A stretch of 64,000 bases of DNA from Paenibacillus antri (lineage in GTDB: Bacteria > Bacillota > Bacilli > Paenibacillales > YIM-B00363): the NCBI RefSeq assembly GCF_005765165.1, contig NZ_VCIW01000028.1:1-64000 (forward strand). The letters run 5' to 3'. Shown in pieces: positions 8,422 through 17,397 of the stretch. Below the pieces are notes generated by a model. That model was not told the DNA's origin and made no database searches. It was given only the letters and a program-made list of their open reading frames with translations. Position 1 is the stretch's first letter. Every line of letters begins with the position of its first letter. Position numbers and translations under genes: made by a program.

Positions 8422-8605
8422 GGGTTGAGCGAGCAGAATAACGCAAGCGGGTCTTTCACAGGTTGCACAAAGGTACGATATTCTTTATCAGGGGATACAG
8501 CATGTGTAGCAGGAGTTGGATTTTGACTCGGATGGTTATATCATGGAGTGTGATAATTACCATTATTGTAAAGACTATTTTCAAGAAATTGTCAGGGGTG
8601 ATCGT

Positions 8606-9961
8606 ATGACCAACTTAACTGATAAAGAGCTGGATCTGGTCATAATCAAGCACTTAAAAGAGGCGAAGAAGAAGGACTTCCAAACGATTGCTGAAGAACT
8701 TCATCCTTACGATTTGGCTAGTATCTATAAACGGATGTCCGAAAAGCATAAACCTCGGTTTTTAGTTTTCTTAACCCTGGAGCAAACTGCACTCTTGGTA
8801 CAAGAGCTTGAACAAAAACAGCAAATTGACGTCCTAACCAAGCTTGGCGTGGAAAAGACCGCGCAAGTAATGGACCTAATGGATAATGATGATCTGGCAA
8901 ATCTGTTAGGTGAGCTGACAGAGGAGAAGAAACAAGCATTTTTGGAAAGAATGAAAAACGAAGAGTCTCAAGCAGTACAAAGCTTAATGCAATATCCTCC
9001 AGAAACAGCAGGGAGGATCATGACTAATAGGTATGTCTGGATCCCAAGACACTACACGGTTAGGGATGTAGCGGAGAAGCTTAGAGAATATGCAGAGATT
9101 GCGGAGACTATAAATTATTTATTTGTGATTGATGACGCAAAAAAATTGATTGGAGTTGTCTCTTACAGGGATTTAATATTAACTACACCAAATGAAAAAA
9201 TAGAAAATATCATGTACGAAAGGGTTATATCCGTTACCGTTGACACAGATCAGGAAGAGGTCGCCCGCATTATTGAACGTTATGATTTCTTGGCTGTTCC
9301 CGTTGTTGAAAGTGATAATAGGTTAGTGGGTATTGTGACGGTAGATGATATTATTGATGTCGTCATAAAAGAAGCAACAGAGGACATTCAGAAGCTTTCT
9401 GCGTCAGGCAAATCAATTGACTTCGATACCAAAGCCTCTGTAGCTGCATTCCGAAGGCTCCCGTGGCTTGTCCTATTATTGCTTATAGGCATTTTATCTG
9501 GAACGATCATAAGTCAGTTTGAAGAAACTTTAGAAAAGGTTGTCGCGTTAGCTTTTTTTATGCCCATGATCGCAGGGATGACAGGGAATACAGGGACACA
9601 ATCTTTAGCAGTTGTAGTAAGGGGTTTAATTACAAGAGATGTCGATGCAAGAACTGTTAGGAGATTATTCTTCCGTGAGCTTTTGGTTGGAATCATATTA
9701 GGCGTGGTTTGCGGCATATTAATTTCAATCATCGCTTATATATGGCAAGGGAATCCTGTTCTTGGACTTGTAGTTGGCAGCTCATTGGTGATGACCTTGA
9801 TCATTGGCACCTTAGCGGGAACAATTATCCCAATTGTACTATATAAGTTGAAAGTCGACCCTGCGGTAGCGTCTGGACCGCTGATTACGACCTTAAATGA
9901 TATTTTATCCCTTTTGATTTATTTCGGGATTGCTACGATGTTTATTTCGTATCTTATTTAA
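8606..9961 (+). CDS. mgtE: Magnesium transporter MgtE
   Basis: 451 residues from ATG 8606, preceded by CAGGGGTGAT; an upstream in-frame ATG at 8516 would add a non-homologous 30-residue extension. Order of domains: MgtE N-domain of helical repeats (residues 1-about 130, LLGELTEEKKQAFLERM), two CBS domains (about 135-255; VSYRDLILTTPNEKI, LVGIVTVDDIIDVV), the plug helix (EDIQKLSASG) and five membrane helices (about 285-451; PMIAGMTGNTGTQS, SGPLITTLNDILSLLIY). MgtE is a Mg2+-gated dimeric Mg2+ channel of the cytoplasmic membrane. All key segments are intact although the gene sits among decayed elements. I see no M-box leader in the 180 bases upstream. Confidence 0.93.
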   Translation: MTNLTDKELDLVIIKHLKEAKKKDFQTIAEELHPYDLASIYKRMSEKHKPRFLVFLTLEQTALLVQELEQKQQIDVLTKLGVEKTAQVMDLMDNDDLANLLGELTEEKKQAFLERMKNEESQAVQSLMQYPPETAGRIMTNRYVWIPRHYTVRDVAEKLREYAEIAETINYLFVIDDAKKLIGVVSYRDLILTTPNEKIENIMYERVISVTVDTDQEEVARIIERYDFLAVPVVESDNRLVGIVTVDDIIDVVIKEATEDIQKLSASGKSIDFDTKASVAAFRRLPWLVLLLLIGILSGTIISQFEETLEKVVALAFFMPMIAGMTGNTGTQSLAVVVRGLITRDVDARTVRRLFFRELLVGIILGVVCGILISIIAYIWQGNPVLGLVVGSSLVMTLIIGTLAGTIIPIVLYKLKVDPAVASGPLITTLNDILSLLIYFGIATMFISYLI

Positions 9962-10004
9962 ACCATTGACGCTCGATAAACACGTAACTGAATACATTGT
10001 GGGT

Positions 10005-10840
10005 TAATGATGATCGAAACATCGGGAGGAAAGCTCCCAATTGAAACCACCGTACATAGAGCTCACGATAGCCCAGATCATCAACGCCCTTATCAAAATC
10101 ACCATTCCAGAACCAAAGCTCTGGTTTATTTTGTACAAAAAAGGCACCGATGTCGAAGGTCCAATATGGCGATCCGGTAACACAAATATTAAGGCCGTCA
10201 GCTATTTGTTTCTTGAGCGTGTCCCAATTTGCTGCTATATCCCCTGACCAGGTAATAGTGCCGTACCGATGCTGCCCCGCATATGCAGAACGCGTCAGAT
10301 TCACCACGCGTTTGCTGTCTGTCGTGGAGCGCTGGCCTTCATAGATCCCTTTGGAATGCAGCAGTGAGTAGGCATTGATATATTCGGGATCAAGGTAACT
10401 CTTCGCTTCCCCTGTATTGATAAGCATACGCTGCTCGGGTTCAGGCTTGACCGCGCCTTTCCAATCAGCTTCGAACGGTTCTGTGCAATCACACAACCAT
10501 GCATCAATGCCATGGGAGAACAATCCGGCATTCGCTTGCTGCCAATAAAGTTGACGTGCTCCTTCTTGAAAAGCGTCATACGTCGCCTGATTACCAAGCA
10601 GATAACCGTTCTCATCCATTTCCCGGTGGTTGTCGCCACCTGAGTTCATAATGGGCCAGATCGAAACCATGAGTTTGGATTTTAGGGCATGCAGTTGCTC
10701 CATCATGTTGGCATCAGGATCTGGAAACCGCTCAGGGTCAAGCGTCTTCTGTCCCCACAATTCTCCAGTCCATGAACGCCAATCCAGCACAATGCAATCC
10801 AATGGCAGCTCACGGCAGTATGTGCCAAGTTCTCGCGGTT
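10005..10840 (-). pseudogene. Glycoside hydrolase family 31 fragment, truncated at both ends
   Basis: An open minus-strand frame (10802-9954 as read from the first Met) carries the central part of the GH31 TIM barrel: LPLDCIVLDWRSWTGELWG, WPIMNSGG, the nucleophile region HGIDAWLCDCTEP (Asp in the family WxDxxE-like motif), NLTRSAYAGQHRYGTITWSGD (acid/base Asp) and YVRWFQLGAFLPMFRS. Homology stops after FRS near 10008, 45 bases from the mgtE stop. At the other end the frame meets the IS5-type transposase near 10840. About 275 residues remain of a family usually longer than 650. It is an alpha-glucosidase/alpha-xylosidase-like remnant. Confidence 0.85.
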
Positions 10841-11994
10841 GCGATACAACTGATCAGCCAGCACAACCTTGGGATACATACCGAATCGACTCTTGTACGC
10901 TTCCACCGATTCGATCAAAGTCACGCCTTCGTGAAAGCTGTACCATTGCATGCGTTCAATGATCGCGTACCCATTCACTAGACTCATCGAGACTTTAGAA
11001 CCGAATTCGACCTTCGCTTTGGACTTGCCTCGCACCATCGGACGTACATGCGGTTGATGAATGCTGACAATCCGATCATCGACTTGGTGTGTTCGGTTTG
11101 TATACATCTCGAACTGCTGACGGTACATCTCCTGAACGACGAGCAAATTCTTGTATTGCCGCTTGTTCAGTGCCGTGAGAGGAGTGATTTCAGCTAGCTG
11201 CTCAATGATTCGAATATATCCCGTGCAATGAACTTCAACTGCTTGCCAATCGCCTTACGGAGCTTCTTGTGCCCAATTCGACGTTGCTTTGCGACTGCAA
11301 GATAGGCTTTACGAGCCTTCTCTCGATACGTACGCGGTTTCGCAAGCGTGCCCTTATGCGGTGCATGGAGCGCATCAATGATTTCCTCTAATTTCTCGCG
11401 GCCGGTATGGAGCAAGGTGATACCTGTTGGGTAGGCGATGTCTGCCGGCGCACATGTCGCATCAAGCAACAATGTGCCTTGATTTGGGTCAGCTTCGGGA
11501 CGAATGGATTGCTTCGGTTTCGCAGATTTTCCTGCGCCCGGCATGGAGTCGTCATCGTCACGATCTTGTTCTTGCTTCGCGGATTCAATCGCGATCATCT
11601 CATTGATCTCTTGAAGCACTTCTGCATTCAAACGCTTCCGGAAATGGGTCATGAGCGAATGATGAAACGGAGGCTTCCGATCCTGGTACGCCTCAAGCCC
11701 AATGAAGTATTGCAGATACGGATTCTCTGTCAACTGTTCCAGCGTCTCGCGATCCGAGAGCTGCAGACGCTCTTGGATGATAAGAGAACCTAGAGCCGTG
11801 CGAATAGAAACTGCTTGCTGGCCGCGCATCGACTTTTTCAATGACTTGGCATATTTTTGATCGACCTTCGCCCAGGGAATCAATTGGGCCAACTTACACC
11901 AGCGATTGTCGGGATTCAACTTCCCGCCGAAGGGAAGAAAAAAATCGCCTGGCAACAAGATTTGGTTCGCAATTTTTCCGTAAGGCTTATACAT
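10840..11994 (-). pseudogene. IS5-superfamily (IS1182-like) transposase, frameshifted and C-truncated
   Basis: The N-terminal part (11994-11194) starts at an ATG with GGAGTGATTCGAC upstream and contains the DUF772-type domain (QAVSIRTALGSLIIQERLQLSD, NPYLQYFIGLEAYQ, HHSLMTHFRKRL) and the first catalytic Asp in LLLDATCAPADI. A small deletion near 11215 shifts the frame, after which IEQLAEITPLTALNKRQYKN and MLVVQEMYRQQ...VSIHQPHVRPMVRGK...EFGSKVSMS continue. The frame ends at ADQLYRNRENLA, where the GH31 remnant begins, so the catalytic Glu region is gone. The right end of the IS may be near 12114 (GAGCGTTCAGCAAACCC), unverified because the partner end is lost. Confidence 0.85.
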
Positions 11995-12120
11995 GTCGAA
12001 TCACTCCATATGCACGGAATTTTGCGCTAAATCTTCATTATCCTTGCATATGTATTCGACAAAAAGGGATGAAAAACCTTGCTGCTATGCGATTTTTTGA
12101 GCGTTCAGCAAACCCTAATT

Positions 12121-12147
12121 AATTCAGTTTCAAATTGCAACTGAATT
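12121..12147. promoter_or_regulatory. Dyad symmetry upstream of the YciI-like remnant
   Basis: AATTCAGTT (12121-12129), nine-base spacer, AACTGAATT (12139-12147): perfect 9-bp arms, 18 bases before the start codon at 12165. The layout fits an operator, but no promoter boxes or regulator gene are evident and the gene downstream is broken. Confidence 0.3.
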
Positions 12148-12164
12148 TATGGGGATTGAATCGT

Positions 12165-12454
12165 ATGAAATATTTGTTTGTTCATCGTGGCGGCGACGTT
12201 CCGAAGGATCAGGCTAATCAAAATGTTCATGACTTATGGCGTTGGCTTGACGATCTTAAAGCAAAGGGTTATGAAGCAGTGCGTTTTGCGGGAACCGGAC
12301 GTAAATCCGTTTCCATGTCTGCGGTCGATGCTTATTCTGATGACATATTTGGTGTTTCGATAATTGAAGCAGATTCGCTGGAAGAAGCGATTTAACGACA
12401 AATTGGCCTGAATTGCCATATGGAGGCAAGATCGATATTTTAGAAGCGTTATAA
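12165..12454 (+). pseudogene. YciI/DGPF-domain-like protein, one frameshift near the C-terminus
   Basis: ATG 12165 opens MKYLFVHRGGDVPKDQANQ, DDLKAKGYEAVRFAGTGRKSV and IIEADSLEEAI, then a TAA at 12393. In the next frame the sequence continues sensibly as DLTTNWPELPYGGKIDILEAL and ends at TAA 12452-12454. In YciI/DGPF proteins the C-terminus is typically a run such as CP...G-G-I-E-(I/V)-R, so the shifted tail fits. A single-base indel around 12390 explains the break. The gene is otherwise full length. Confidence 0.6.
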
Positions 12455-12565
12455 ATGATGGGTGAATGAAATGTCTGACCGGTTTATTTTGAACTTGTTT
12501 GCCTACCTTAGAAAGCAAATTCTCAATATCTGGCGGAAAAAATACTTTTAATCTTTGTTTTGGAC

Positions 12566-12676
12566 ATGAATCGATTGGAGACGAGCGATTGTATGAAAAA
12601 AAGAAGCGAAGGATGGTATTATTTCTTGATGCTTATTGTTCTGGCCGCGGGGCTCTTGAGTTCGTGGTACTTTTAA
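12566..12676 (+). other. Possible 36-residue single-span membrane peptide at the corA break
   Basis: An ORF from ATG 12566 (or ATG 12593) encodes a basic N-terminus MKKRSEGW and one hydrophobic helix (YYFLMLIVLAAGLLSSWYF), and stops at 12674-12676, the point where corA on the opposite strand loses homology. There is no good ribosome site. It may be the tail of a membrane protein brought here by the rearrangement that cut corA. I do not claim it is expressed. Confidence 0.2.
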
Positions 12677-13508
12677 GTTCAACATTCATGCCATAGAACG
12701 TTCCAAGTACCATCGGCAACGTGACGATGATGGTAATCGCTGTAAGCAACTTAACAACATGATTGACATTGTTGGAAATAATGGAACCAAAACCATTCAT
12801 GACATTCCCCAGAATGGCAGTGTATATTTCAGTCGTTTTGATCGCTTGCCGGATTTCGATCATGACTTCTGCAAGCAACTCTTGATCGTCTTCATACATT
12901 TTCAAAAAACTGCCGCTTAACAGCCGTTCCATCACTAAGTTGTTCGTGTCCAAAGCTGTCGAAAAATAAACGAGACTTTTCTGTAATTCAAGCACGGACA
13001 ACAGTTCGTTGTTTTTCATGGATTGACGCAAGGAATTTTCAAGGCTTTCCATTTGCTTGTTGATTCGTTTCAAGTATTGTAAATAATAAAGCGAAGTATG
13101 GGACAGAATTTGCAGTAAGAACCGCGTTCTCATATGCGTGTGAAAATTTTTCACTTTACCTTGAATAAACTCATTCATGACAGCTGTGTCTTGCTGGCAA
13201 ACGGTAAGGAAGTAATCCTCCATCACCAAAATGCCAAGGGTAACTGTAGTATTCGTCTCCTTTTGTCCATCTTTCGCAGAAATCGGGATGTCCACAAAAA
13301 GCATAACTCGGTTTTCATCTTTGTCGATCCGACCGATTTCATCATCATCAAGAGCATCCTGCAGAAATTCAACGTCAACATCCAATTCGCTGACCAATTT
13401 TTGTTTCTCATGTTCAGAAGGATTGGTAAGATGTATCCAGCAACCTTTTTCAAATTGGTCAAGTTTGTTTACTTTTCCGGCACCATCGTTTTTCAAAATG
13501 GTCAACAT
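12633..13508 (-). pseudogene. CorA-family divalent-cation transporter lacking its last membrane helix
   Basis: Starts at the ATG at 13506-13508 with GAAAGGAAG upstream (MLTILKNDGAGKVNKLDQF). The N-terminal cytoplasmic domain (WIHLTNPSEHEKQKLVSEL, FLQDALDDDEIGRI), the long stalk helix and TM1 are intact, and the CorA signature FYGMNVEL is reached at about 12675. After that the sequence is unrelated (KSTTNSRAPRPEQ) and stops at 12633. The loop and TM2 that complete the pore in all CorA proteins are missing, so the product is about 30 residues short and probably non-functional. The break is adjacent to an unrelated ORF on the plus strand. Confidence 0.85.
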
Positions 13509-13604
13509 AAGGCTTCTTCCTTTCGCATGTAATAAATCGGCGGTGTTGCTCTCCACGTTTAATTTGTGCTTTTCCTCGAAGAACCACCCTCGGAAGCACA
13601 TTAA

Positions 13605-13636
13605 GAAAAACCGTCAGTTCAGATCATCCTGACGGT
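13605..13636 (-). terminator. Intrinsic terminator downstream of the tRNA pair
   Basis: On the minus strand ACCGTCAG pairs with CTGACGGT around an 11-base loop (13636-13610), followed by TTTTT (13609-13605). It is positioned to end transcription of the tRNA-Thr/tRNA-Glu unit before corA. Confidence 0.7.
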
Positions 13637-13706
13637 CCTCTTATTGCGCATTAAAAAAATATTATGCTGTCCAACTTGCTTCATACCCATACACATTTTG
13701 ATGATA

Positions 13707-13781
13707 TGGTGACCCGTAGGGGATTCGAACCCCTGTTACCTCCGTGAAAGGGAGGTGTCTTAACCCCTTGACCAACGGGCC
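13707..13781 (-). tRNA. tRNA-Glu (anticodon TTC)
   Basis: The minus strand folds as a cloverleaf: acceptor GGCCCGT/ACGGGTC with discriminator A and an encoded CCA, D-arm with GGTCAAGGGGTTAAGACA, anticodon stem CCTCC/GGAGG with loop CTTTCAC (anticodon TTC), and T-arm AGGGGTTCGAATCCCCT. It lies 3 bases downstream of the tRNA-Thr gene and shares its transcript. Confidence 0.95.
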
Positions 13782-13784
13782 GAA

Positions 13785-13860
13785 TGGAGCTTCCAACCGG
13801 AATCGAACCGGTGACCTCATCCTTACCATGGATGCACTCTACCTACTGAGCTATGGAAGC
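13785..13860 (-). tRNA. tRNA-Thr (anticodon GGT)
   Basis: Minus-strand cloverleaf: acceptor GCTTCCA/TGGAAGC with discriminator T and an encoded CCA, D-arm AGCTCAGTAGGTAGAGTGCA, anticodon stem CATCC/GGATG with loop ATGGTAA (anticodon GGT), T-arm CCGGTTCGATTCCGG. Its 5' end is 12 bases from the left end of copy 2 of the 1337-bp repeat. Confidence 0.95.
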
Positions 13861-13915
13861 TGGCTCCCATGGGTTCCATATTCTTTCACGTGTTCCAATT
13901 ATAGTCAATGTAACG

Positions 13916-14023
13916 GTCGGAGATAGTTGGGCGGAGATATGAAAACAGTCGGACGGACCGTAGCTCGTAGAGGGACGGAAGAGACTTTATATACGGATGA
14001 TTTACCCAACCGACTTTTCATAT
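13916..14023 (+). promoter_or_regulatory. Structured 5' leader, copy 2
   Basis: Identical by eye to the leader at 6021-6128. ATATGAAAA...GTCGG (13937-13952) pairs with CCGACTTTTCATAT (14010-14023), with the competing GTTGGG/CCCAAC helix also present. It precedes the intact Cj0069-family copy. Confidence 0.4.
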
Positions 14024-14055
14024 TAGAATCCTGATTTTAAAAGGAGATGTATTAC

Positions 14056-15108
14056 ATGAGTCGAAATCCAAGAATAGCGATTCTTTGGCATGGGGACCGT
14101 GAATCACGAAATCATGCAACCGCCAAGAACAACAAATTCAGTAAGATATTCGAAGAATTTCAGCAGTACAATATCATAGCCGAACCTGCCGTTTACAATG
14201 ATGAATTTGTTGATGAGGTGCAGCTTCAACTAAGTCAAGTCGATGGAGTCCTCGTTTGGGTGAATCCCATTGAAGGCGGAAGAAATCGGTCTATTCTAGA
14301 CGAAATGTTGAGAGATGTCGCTTCAAGCGGAAATTTTGTCAGTACGCACCCCGATGTGATTTTGAAAATGGGTACCAAAGAGGTGTTATTCCAGACTCGG
14401 GAAATGGAATGGGGAGGCGACATTCATCTCTACAAAAACATCCAGGAGCTCCGTGAGCAATTGCCGGTTCGCCTTGCAGATGGATCTTCACGTGTATTGA
14501 AGCAGAATCGCGGCAATGGCGGCAACGGGGTATGGAGGGTTGAGTTTGTTGACGGGACTGGTGTTCAAAGAACGGACCCCATCATTCGTGTACTCCATGC
14601 ACTCCGTAACAGCACCGAGAAAGAGATGCTGTTCAGTGAATTCATAAACCAATGCGAAGCCTATTTTGCCGGAACCGGTCTAATGATTGACCAGTCCTTT
14701 CAATCTCCCCTGCCTGATGGAATGGTTAGATGCTACATGACCCATAATGAGGTGGTTGGATTCGGACACCAGTATGTTACAGCTTTACTCCGGCCACAGA
14801 GCGGTTCAGAACCATTGCAGCCACAGCCGAGGATTTACCATCCTGAATCGAAACCGGAGTTTCAGTCACTAAAAACAAAGATGGAGTCTGAGTGGATTCC
14901 ACAATTGCAGCAATTACTCGACATTGAAACAAAGTCTTTACCGATTATTTGGGATGCGGACTTTCTCTACGGACCAAAGACCTCGTCAGGTGAAGATACG
15001 TATGTATTGTGCGAAATGAACGTCAGCTCCGTGCATCCTTTTCCGGATTCTGCTCTGCCTAAGCTGGTAAAAAATGCAGTTGCAATGATTACAAATTCTC
15101 AGAAGTGA
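14056..15108 (+). CDS. Cj0069 family protein (ATP-grasp-like), copy 2
   Basis: 350 residues, start chosen as for copy 1 (ATG 14056 with AAAAGGAG 9 bases upstream). It has the conserved SAHPDVILKMGTKE-like motif in intact form (STHPDVILKMGTKE), the Gly-rich loop RGNGGNGVW and the C-terminal YVLCEMNVSS. The reaction is unknown; the fold suggests an ATP-dependent ligase of the glutathionylspermidine-synthase/ATP-grasp type. This is probably the functional copy. Confidence 0.8.
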   Translation: MSRNPRIAILWHGDRESRNHATAKNNKFSKIFEEFQQYNIIAEPAVYNDEFVDEVQLQLSQVDGVLVWVNPIEGGRNRSILDEMLRDVASSGNFVSTHPDVILKMGTKEVLFQTREMEWGGDIHLYKNIQELREQLPVRLADGSSRVLKQNRGNGGNGVWRVEFVDGTGVQRTDPIIRVLHALRNSTEKEMLFSEFINQCEAYFAGTGLMIDQSFQSPLPDGMVRCYMTHNEVVGFGHQYVTALLRPQSGSEPLQPQPRIYHPESKPEFQSLKTKMESEWIPQLQQLLDIETKSLPIIWDADFLYGPKTSSGEDTYVLCEMNVSSVHPFPDSALPKLVKNAVAMITNSQK

Positions 15109-15326
15109 AAATTTATCCTGCATTTCGACAGAAATGCCTGTATTTCTCCATATTTAAATTTGCTGCAAAGGACTTCGCTGGTTTTATTACTGCCGGGGTC
15201 TTTTGTTTTTTTATCCCTCCCAACCAATCACATAAAGGTTCAAAAGATGGAACATCTTGGATTACAGTTGATTCTTTAGGGGAAATAATAATGATTCCAC
15301 TTAACTCAGTCTAAGGAGATGGGAAG

Positions 15327-16268
15327 ATGCCCCGAAAGGGAATAAGAAAGTGGCAATACATAGCCATTACATTAACCGTGAGTGTCCTGGTTGGAGTATA
15401 TGTTTTTCAATATATAGCCGGTCGGATGGAGAGTTCTAATGTAACCGCTCAGGCGCATGAAATCAATTGGAAACCTGTAGAACAAATTCTCGGTATTCCT
15501 GGAAAAATGACTGCGGACGGTGTGTATAAATTCAGTTTGCCGCGGAGCGACCTGCAAGTGACTGTCGAAGGAATAAAGATTAAACCCACACTGGCACTTG
15601 GAACCTGGTTCGCTTTTAAAAAACATGATGCGAAGGCCATGGTCATGGGGGATTTAGTGCTTACCGAAGACGAAGTGAATCCGGTTATGGATAAGCTTTT
15701 TAAGGGAGGAATTATCGTAACGGCATTACATAATCATTTGATCGGTGAGTCTCCCCGAGTTAAGTATATGCATATTGAAGGGCACGGCGAGCCGGTTGAA
15801 CTGGCGAAATCGTTACGAGAGGCATTGGATGTAACGAAGACGCCTTTGACAGCAAGCAAATCTAATCAATCAATCGAGTTCCCATTTCATGCGAAACGAA
15901 TTGAACAGGTTCTCGGTTATCGTGGACAAGTCAGCAATGGCGTTTATCAAATCAGCGTTCCTCGTGCTGAAAAAATCACAGAAAACAAAATGGAAATCCC
16001 GCCTTCTATGGGCGTAGCCAGCCCTTTAAACTTTCAACCAACCAGCGGGGGCAAGGCAGCTATTACTGGGGATCTTGTCCTTACTGCAGAGGAAGTTTAT
16101 CCCGTTGCCCGTGTGCTGCGTGAAAACGATATCAAAGTAACAGCCTTGCATAATCATATGCTAACCGAAAAGCCGCGACTCTTTTTCATGCATTTTTGGG
16201 CGCTTGACAATGCAGAAAAACTAGCCAAAGGTCTTCGTCAAGCTTTGGATCATATGAATGTGAAGTGA
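15327..16268 (+). CDS. DUF1259 (LppY/LpqO family) protein, two domains
   Basis: 313 residues with AAGGAGATGGGAAG before the ATG. An N-terminal membrane anchor or signal (residues 10-30) precedes two tandem DUF1259 domains of about 125 residues: WKPVEQILGIPGKM...GVYKFSLPRSDL...VTALHNHLIGESPRVKYMHIEGHGEP, and RIEQVLGYRGQVSNGVYQISVPRA...VTALHNHMLTEKPRLFFMHFWA. The repeated ALHNHM/L and YMHIEGHG-like His clusters suggest metal binding. The protein is exported or membrane-anchored; its function has not been settled. Confidence 0.88.
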   Translation: MPRKGIRKWQYIAITLTVSVLVGVYVFQYIAGRMESSNVTAQAHEINWKPVEQILGIPGKMTADGVYKFSLPRSDLQVTVEGIKIKPTLALGTWFAFKKHDAKAMVMGDLVLTEDEVNPVMDKLFKGGIIVTALHNHLIGESPRVKYMHIEGHGEPVELAKSLREALDVTKTPLTASKSNQSIEFPFHAKRIEQVLGYRGQVSNGVYQISVPRAEKITENKMEIPPSMGVASPLNFQPTSGGKAAITGDLVLTAEEVYPVARVLRENDIKVTALHNHMLTEKPRLFFMHFWALDNAEKLAKGLRQALDHMNVK

Positions 16269-16377
16269 ATTTAAGTTACCCTTAACAAACCCCAATCTGG
16301 AGGACTATTTCATCAACGTGGAGCAGAAATCGGATTCATATTAATTAATAATGTCGCAGGCTGACCGTATCATGCCT

Positions 16378-17058
16378 TTATCCCTTAGCTATTTCTGATT
16401 TTTGATTCTGTTTTTTTAATCTCCCTAGTAATAATACCCCTACAACAATAACGAGGCTTAGTCCCCACTGCATAATTGGATTTTCTGCAAAAAATTCCTT
16501 TATGAACGGCTCATCGAAAATCATTTTTGATGCAGTCAAAGCCAATACACCTGAACCAATGTAAATAATAATCGGGAACCGTTCAACCCACTTTAATATG
16601 AGGGTACTTCCCCAAACGACTATTGGCACACTAATCAGTAAGCCTAATACAACCAAAATAAAGTCACCGTGTGCAGCTCCTGCTACAGCAAGTACATTAT
16701 CCAATCCCATTACCGTGTCTGCAATTAGAATTGTTTTTATCGCTGACCATAAATTTCCAGTCGACTTTACATCGTGTTTTTTCTCTTCCGCAATAAGTTT
16801 ATAGGCTATCCAAATGAGAAGTACCCCACCAATCATGAGCAGACCAGGAATTTTTAATAACCAGACGACTACCAAAGTTAACAACGAACGAATTGCTATA
16901 GCACCAAAAACTCCCCAAAAAACAACTTTCTTTTGTTGGTCTCTCGGCAGGTTCCTTGCAGACAAGCCGATGACAATTGCATTATCACCAGCTAAAACCA
17001 AATCAATAACGACAATGGCTAATAATGCTGTCCAAAATTCTGAAGTAAAGTAATCCAT
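16378..17058 (-). CDS. TerC-family integral membrane protein (YjbE-like, probable Mn2+ exporter)
   Basis: 226 residues with about seven membrane spans. The family motifs are present: IDLVLAGDNAIVIGLSARNLP (acidic residues in the first helix) and ILIADTVMGLDNVLAVAGAAHGD. TerC proteins of Bacillales export manganese or load it on secreted proteins. The start ATG at 17056-17058 is preceded by AAAGGAGAGTGT. The 339 bases upstream (17059-17397) hold no gene. They contain a CATCGA-TCGATG hairpin (17215-17242) and no yybP-ykoY manganese riboswitch that I could recognise. Confidence 0.88.
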   Translation of the reverse strand: MDYFTSEFWTALLAIVVIDLVLAGDNAIVIGLSARNLPRDQQKKVVFWGVFGAIAIRSLLTLVVVWLLKIPGLLMIGGVLLIWIAYKLIAEEKKHDVKSTGNLWSAIKTILIADTVMGLDNVLAVAGAAHGDFILVVLGLLISVPIVVWGSTLILKWVERFPIIIYIGSGVLALTASKMIFDEPFIKEFFAENPIMQWGLSLVIVVGVLLLGRLKKQNQKSEIAKG

Positions 17059-17397
17059 TTTGCATACACTCTCCTTTTTTTCAAATCATCTAAATATTGT
17101 TTTTCCCAATTCTGATAATAATCATCCGAAGAGTCTTGTGGTACTTGCCAAACAACAAATGACCTTTATTGAAAAACAGTCGTCCGTTTAAAAAAGCTGC
17201 CCTCGGGAATCACTCATCGATTTGATCCTCCACTACTCGATGCACCTTAACATTTGAATAATACCAACCTTATCCAGAATGCCGACACATCGTGACGTTA
17301 TTAATAAAACTGAAATCTCAAAATGGATTTGATCGAGACATCAAATGAAAAAACGAAAAGCAAATTTTTTGTATGTATGGCGGGGAAGATCACCCCT
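17059..17397. other. Gene-free region upstream of the TerC-family gene
   Basis: A+T-rich, no coding frame. One perfect hairpin (CATCGA at 17215-17220 with TCGATG at 17237-17242), followed on the minus strand by CCCGAGGGCAGC and a run of six T (17191-17196), might be a leader structure for the TerC gene. The pairing before the T-run is weak, so I do not call a terminator. Confidence 0.3.

Larger units (their letters stand above)
13873..15209. repeat. 1337-bp direct repeat, copy 2
   Basis: Second copy of the segment at 5978-7314, same orientation. Six base differences were found by eye, two changing amino acids (Asp for Tyr in the HPDVIL motif, Gln for Leu near the C-terminus). The left border follows the tRNA-Thr gene; the right border runs into unrelated sequence before the DUF1259 gene. 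Confidence 0.95.

Noticed and set aside
8422-8605. M-box magnesium riboswitch before mgtE
   Set aside because: The interval is short and shows neither the long M-box helices nor a terminator.
10630-10962. Plus-strand ORF of 110 residues
   Set aside because: It is the antisense shadow of the GH31 and transposase remnants, without a ribosome site or recognisable motifs.
13785-13873. tRNA-Thr as integration site of the duplicated segment
   Set aside because: Integrases target the 3' part of tRNA genes and leave a repeat of it. The repeat border is near the 5' end, and no tRNA fragment was found at the other copy.
17059-17397. yybP-ykoY manganese riboswitch before the TerC-family gene
   Set aside because: The conserved loop sequences could not be found on the correct strand; only an unrelated hairpin is present.
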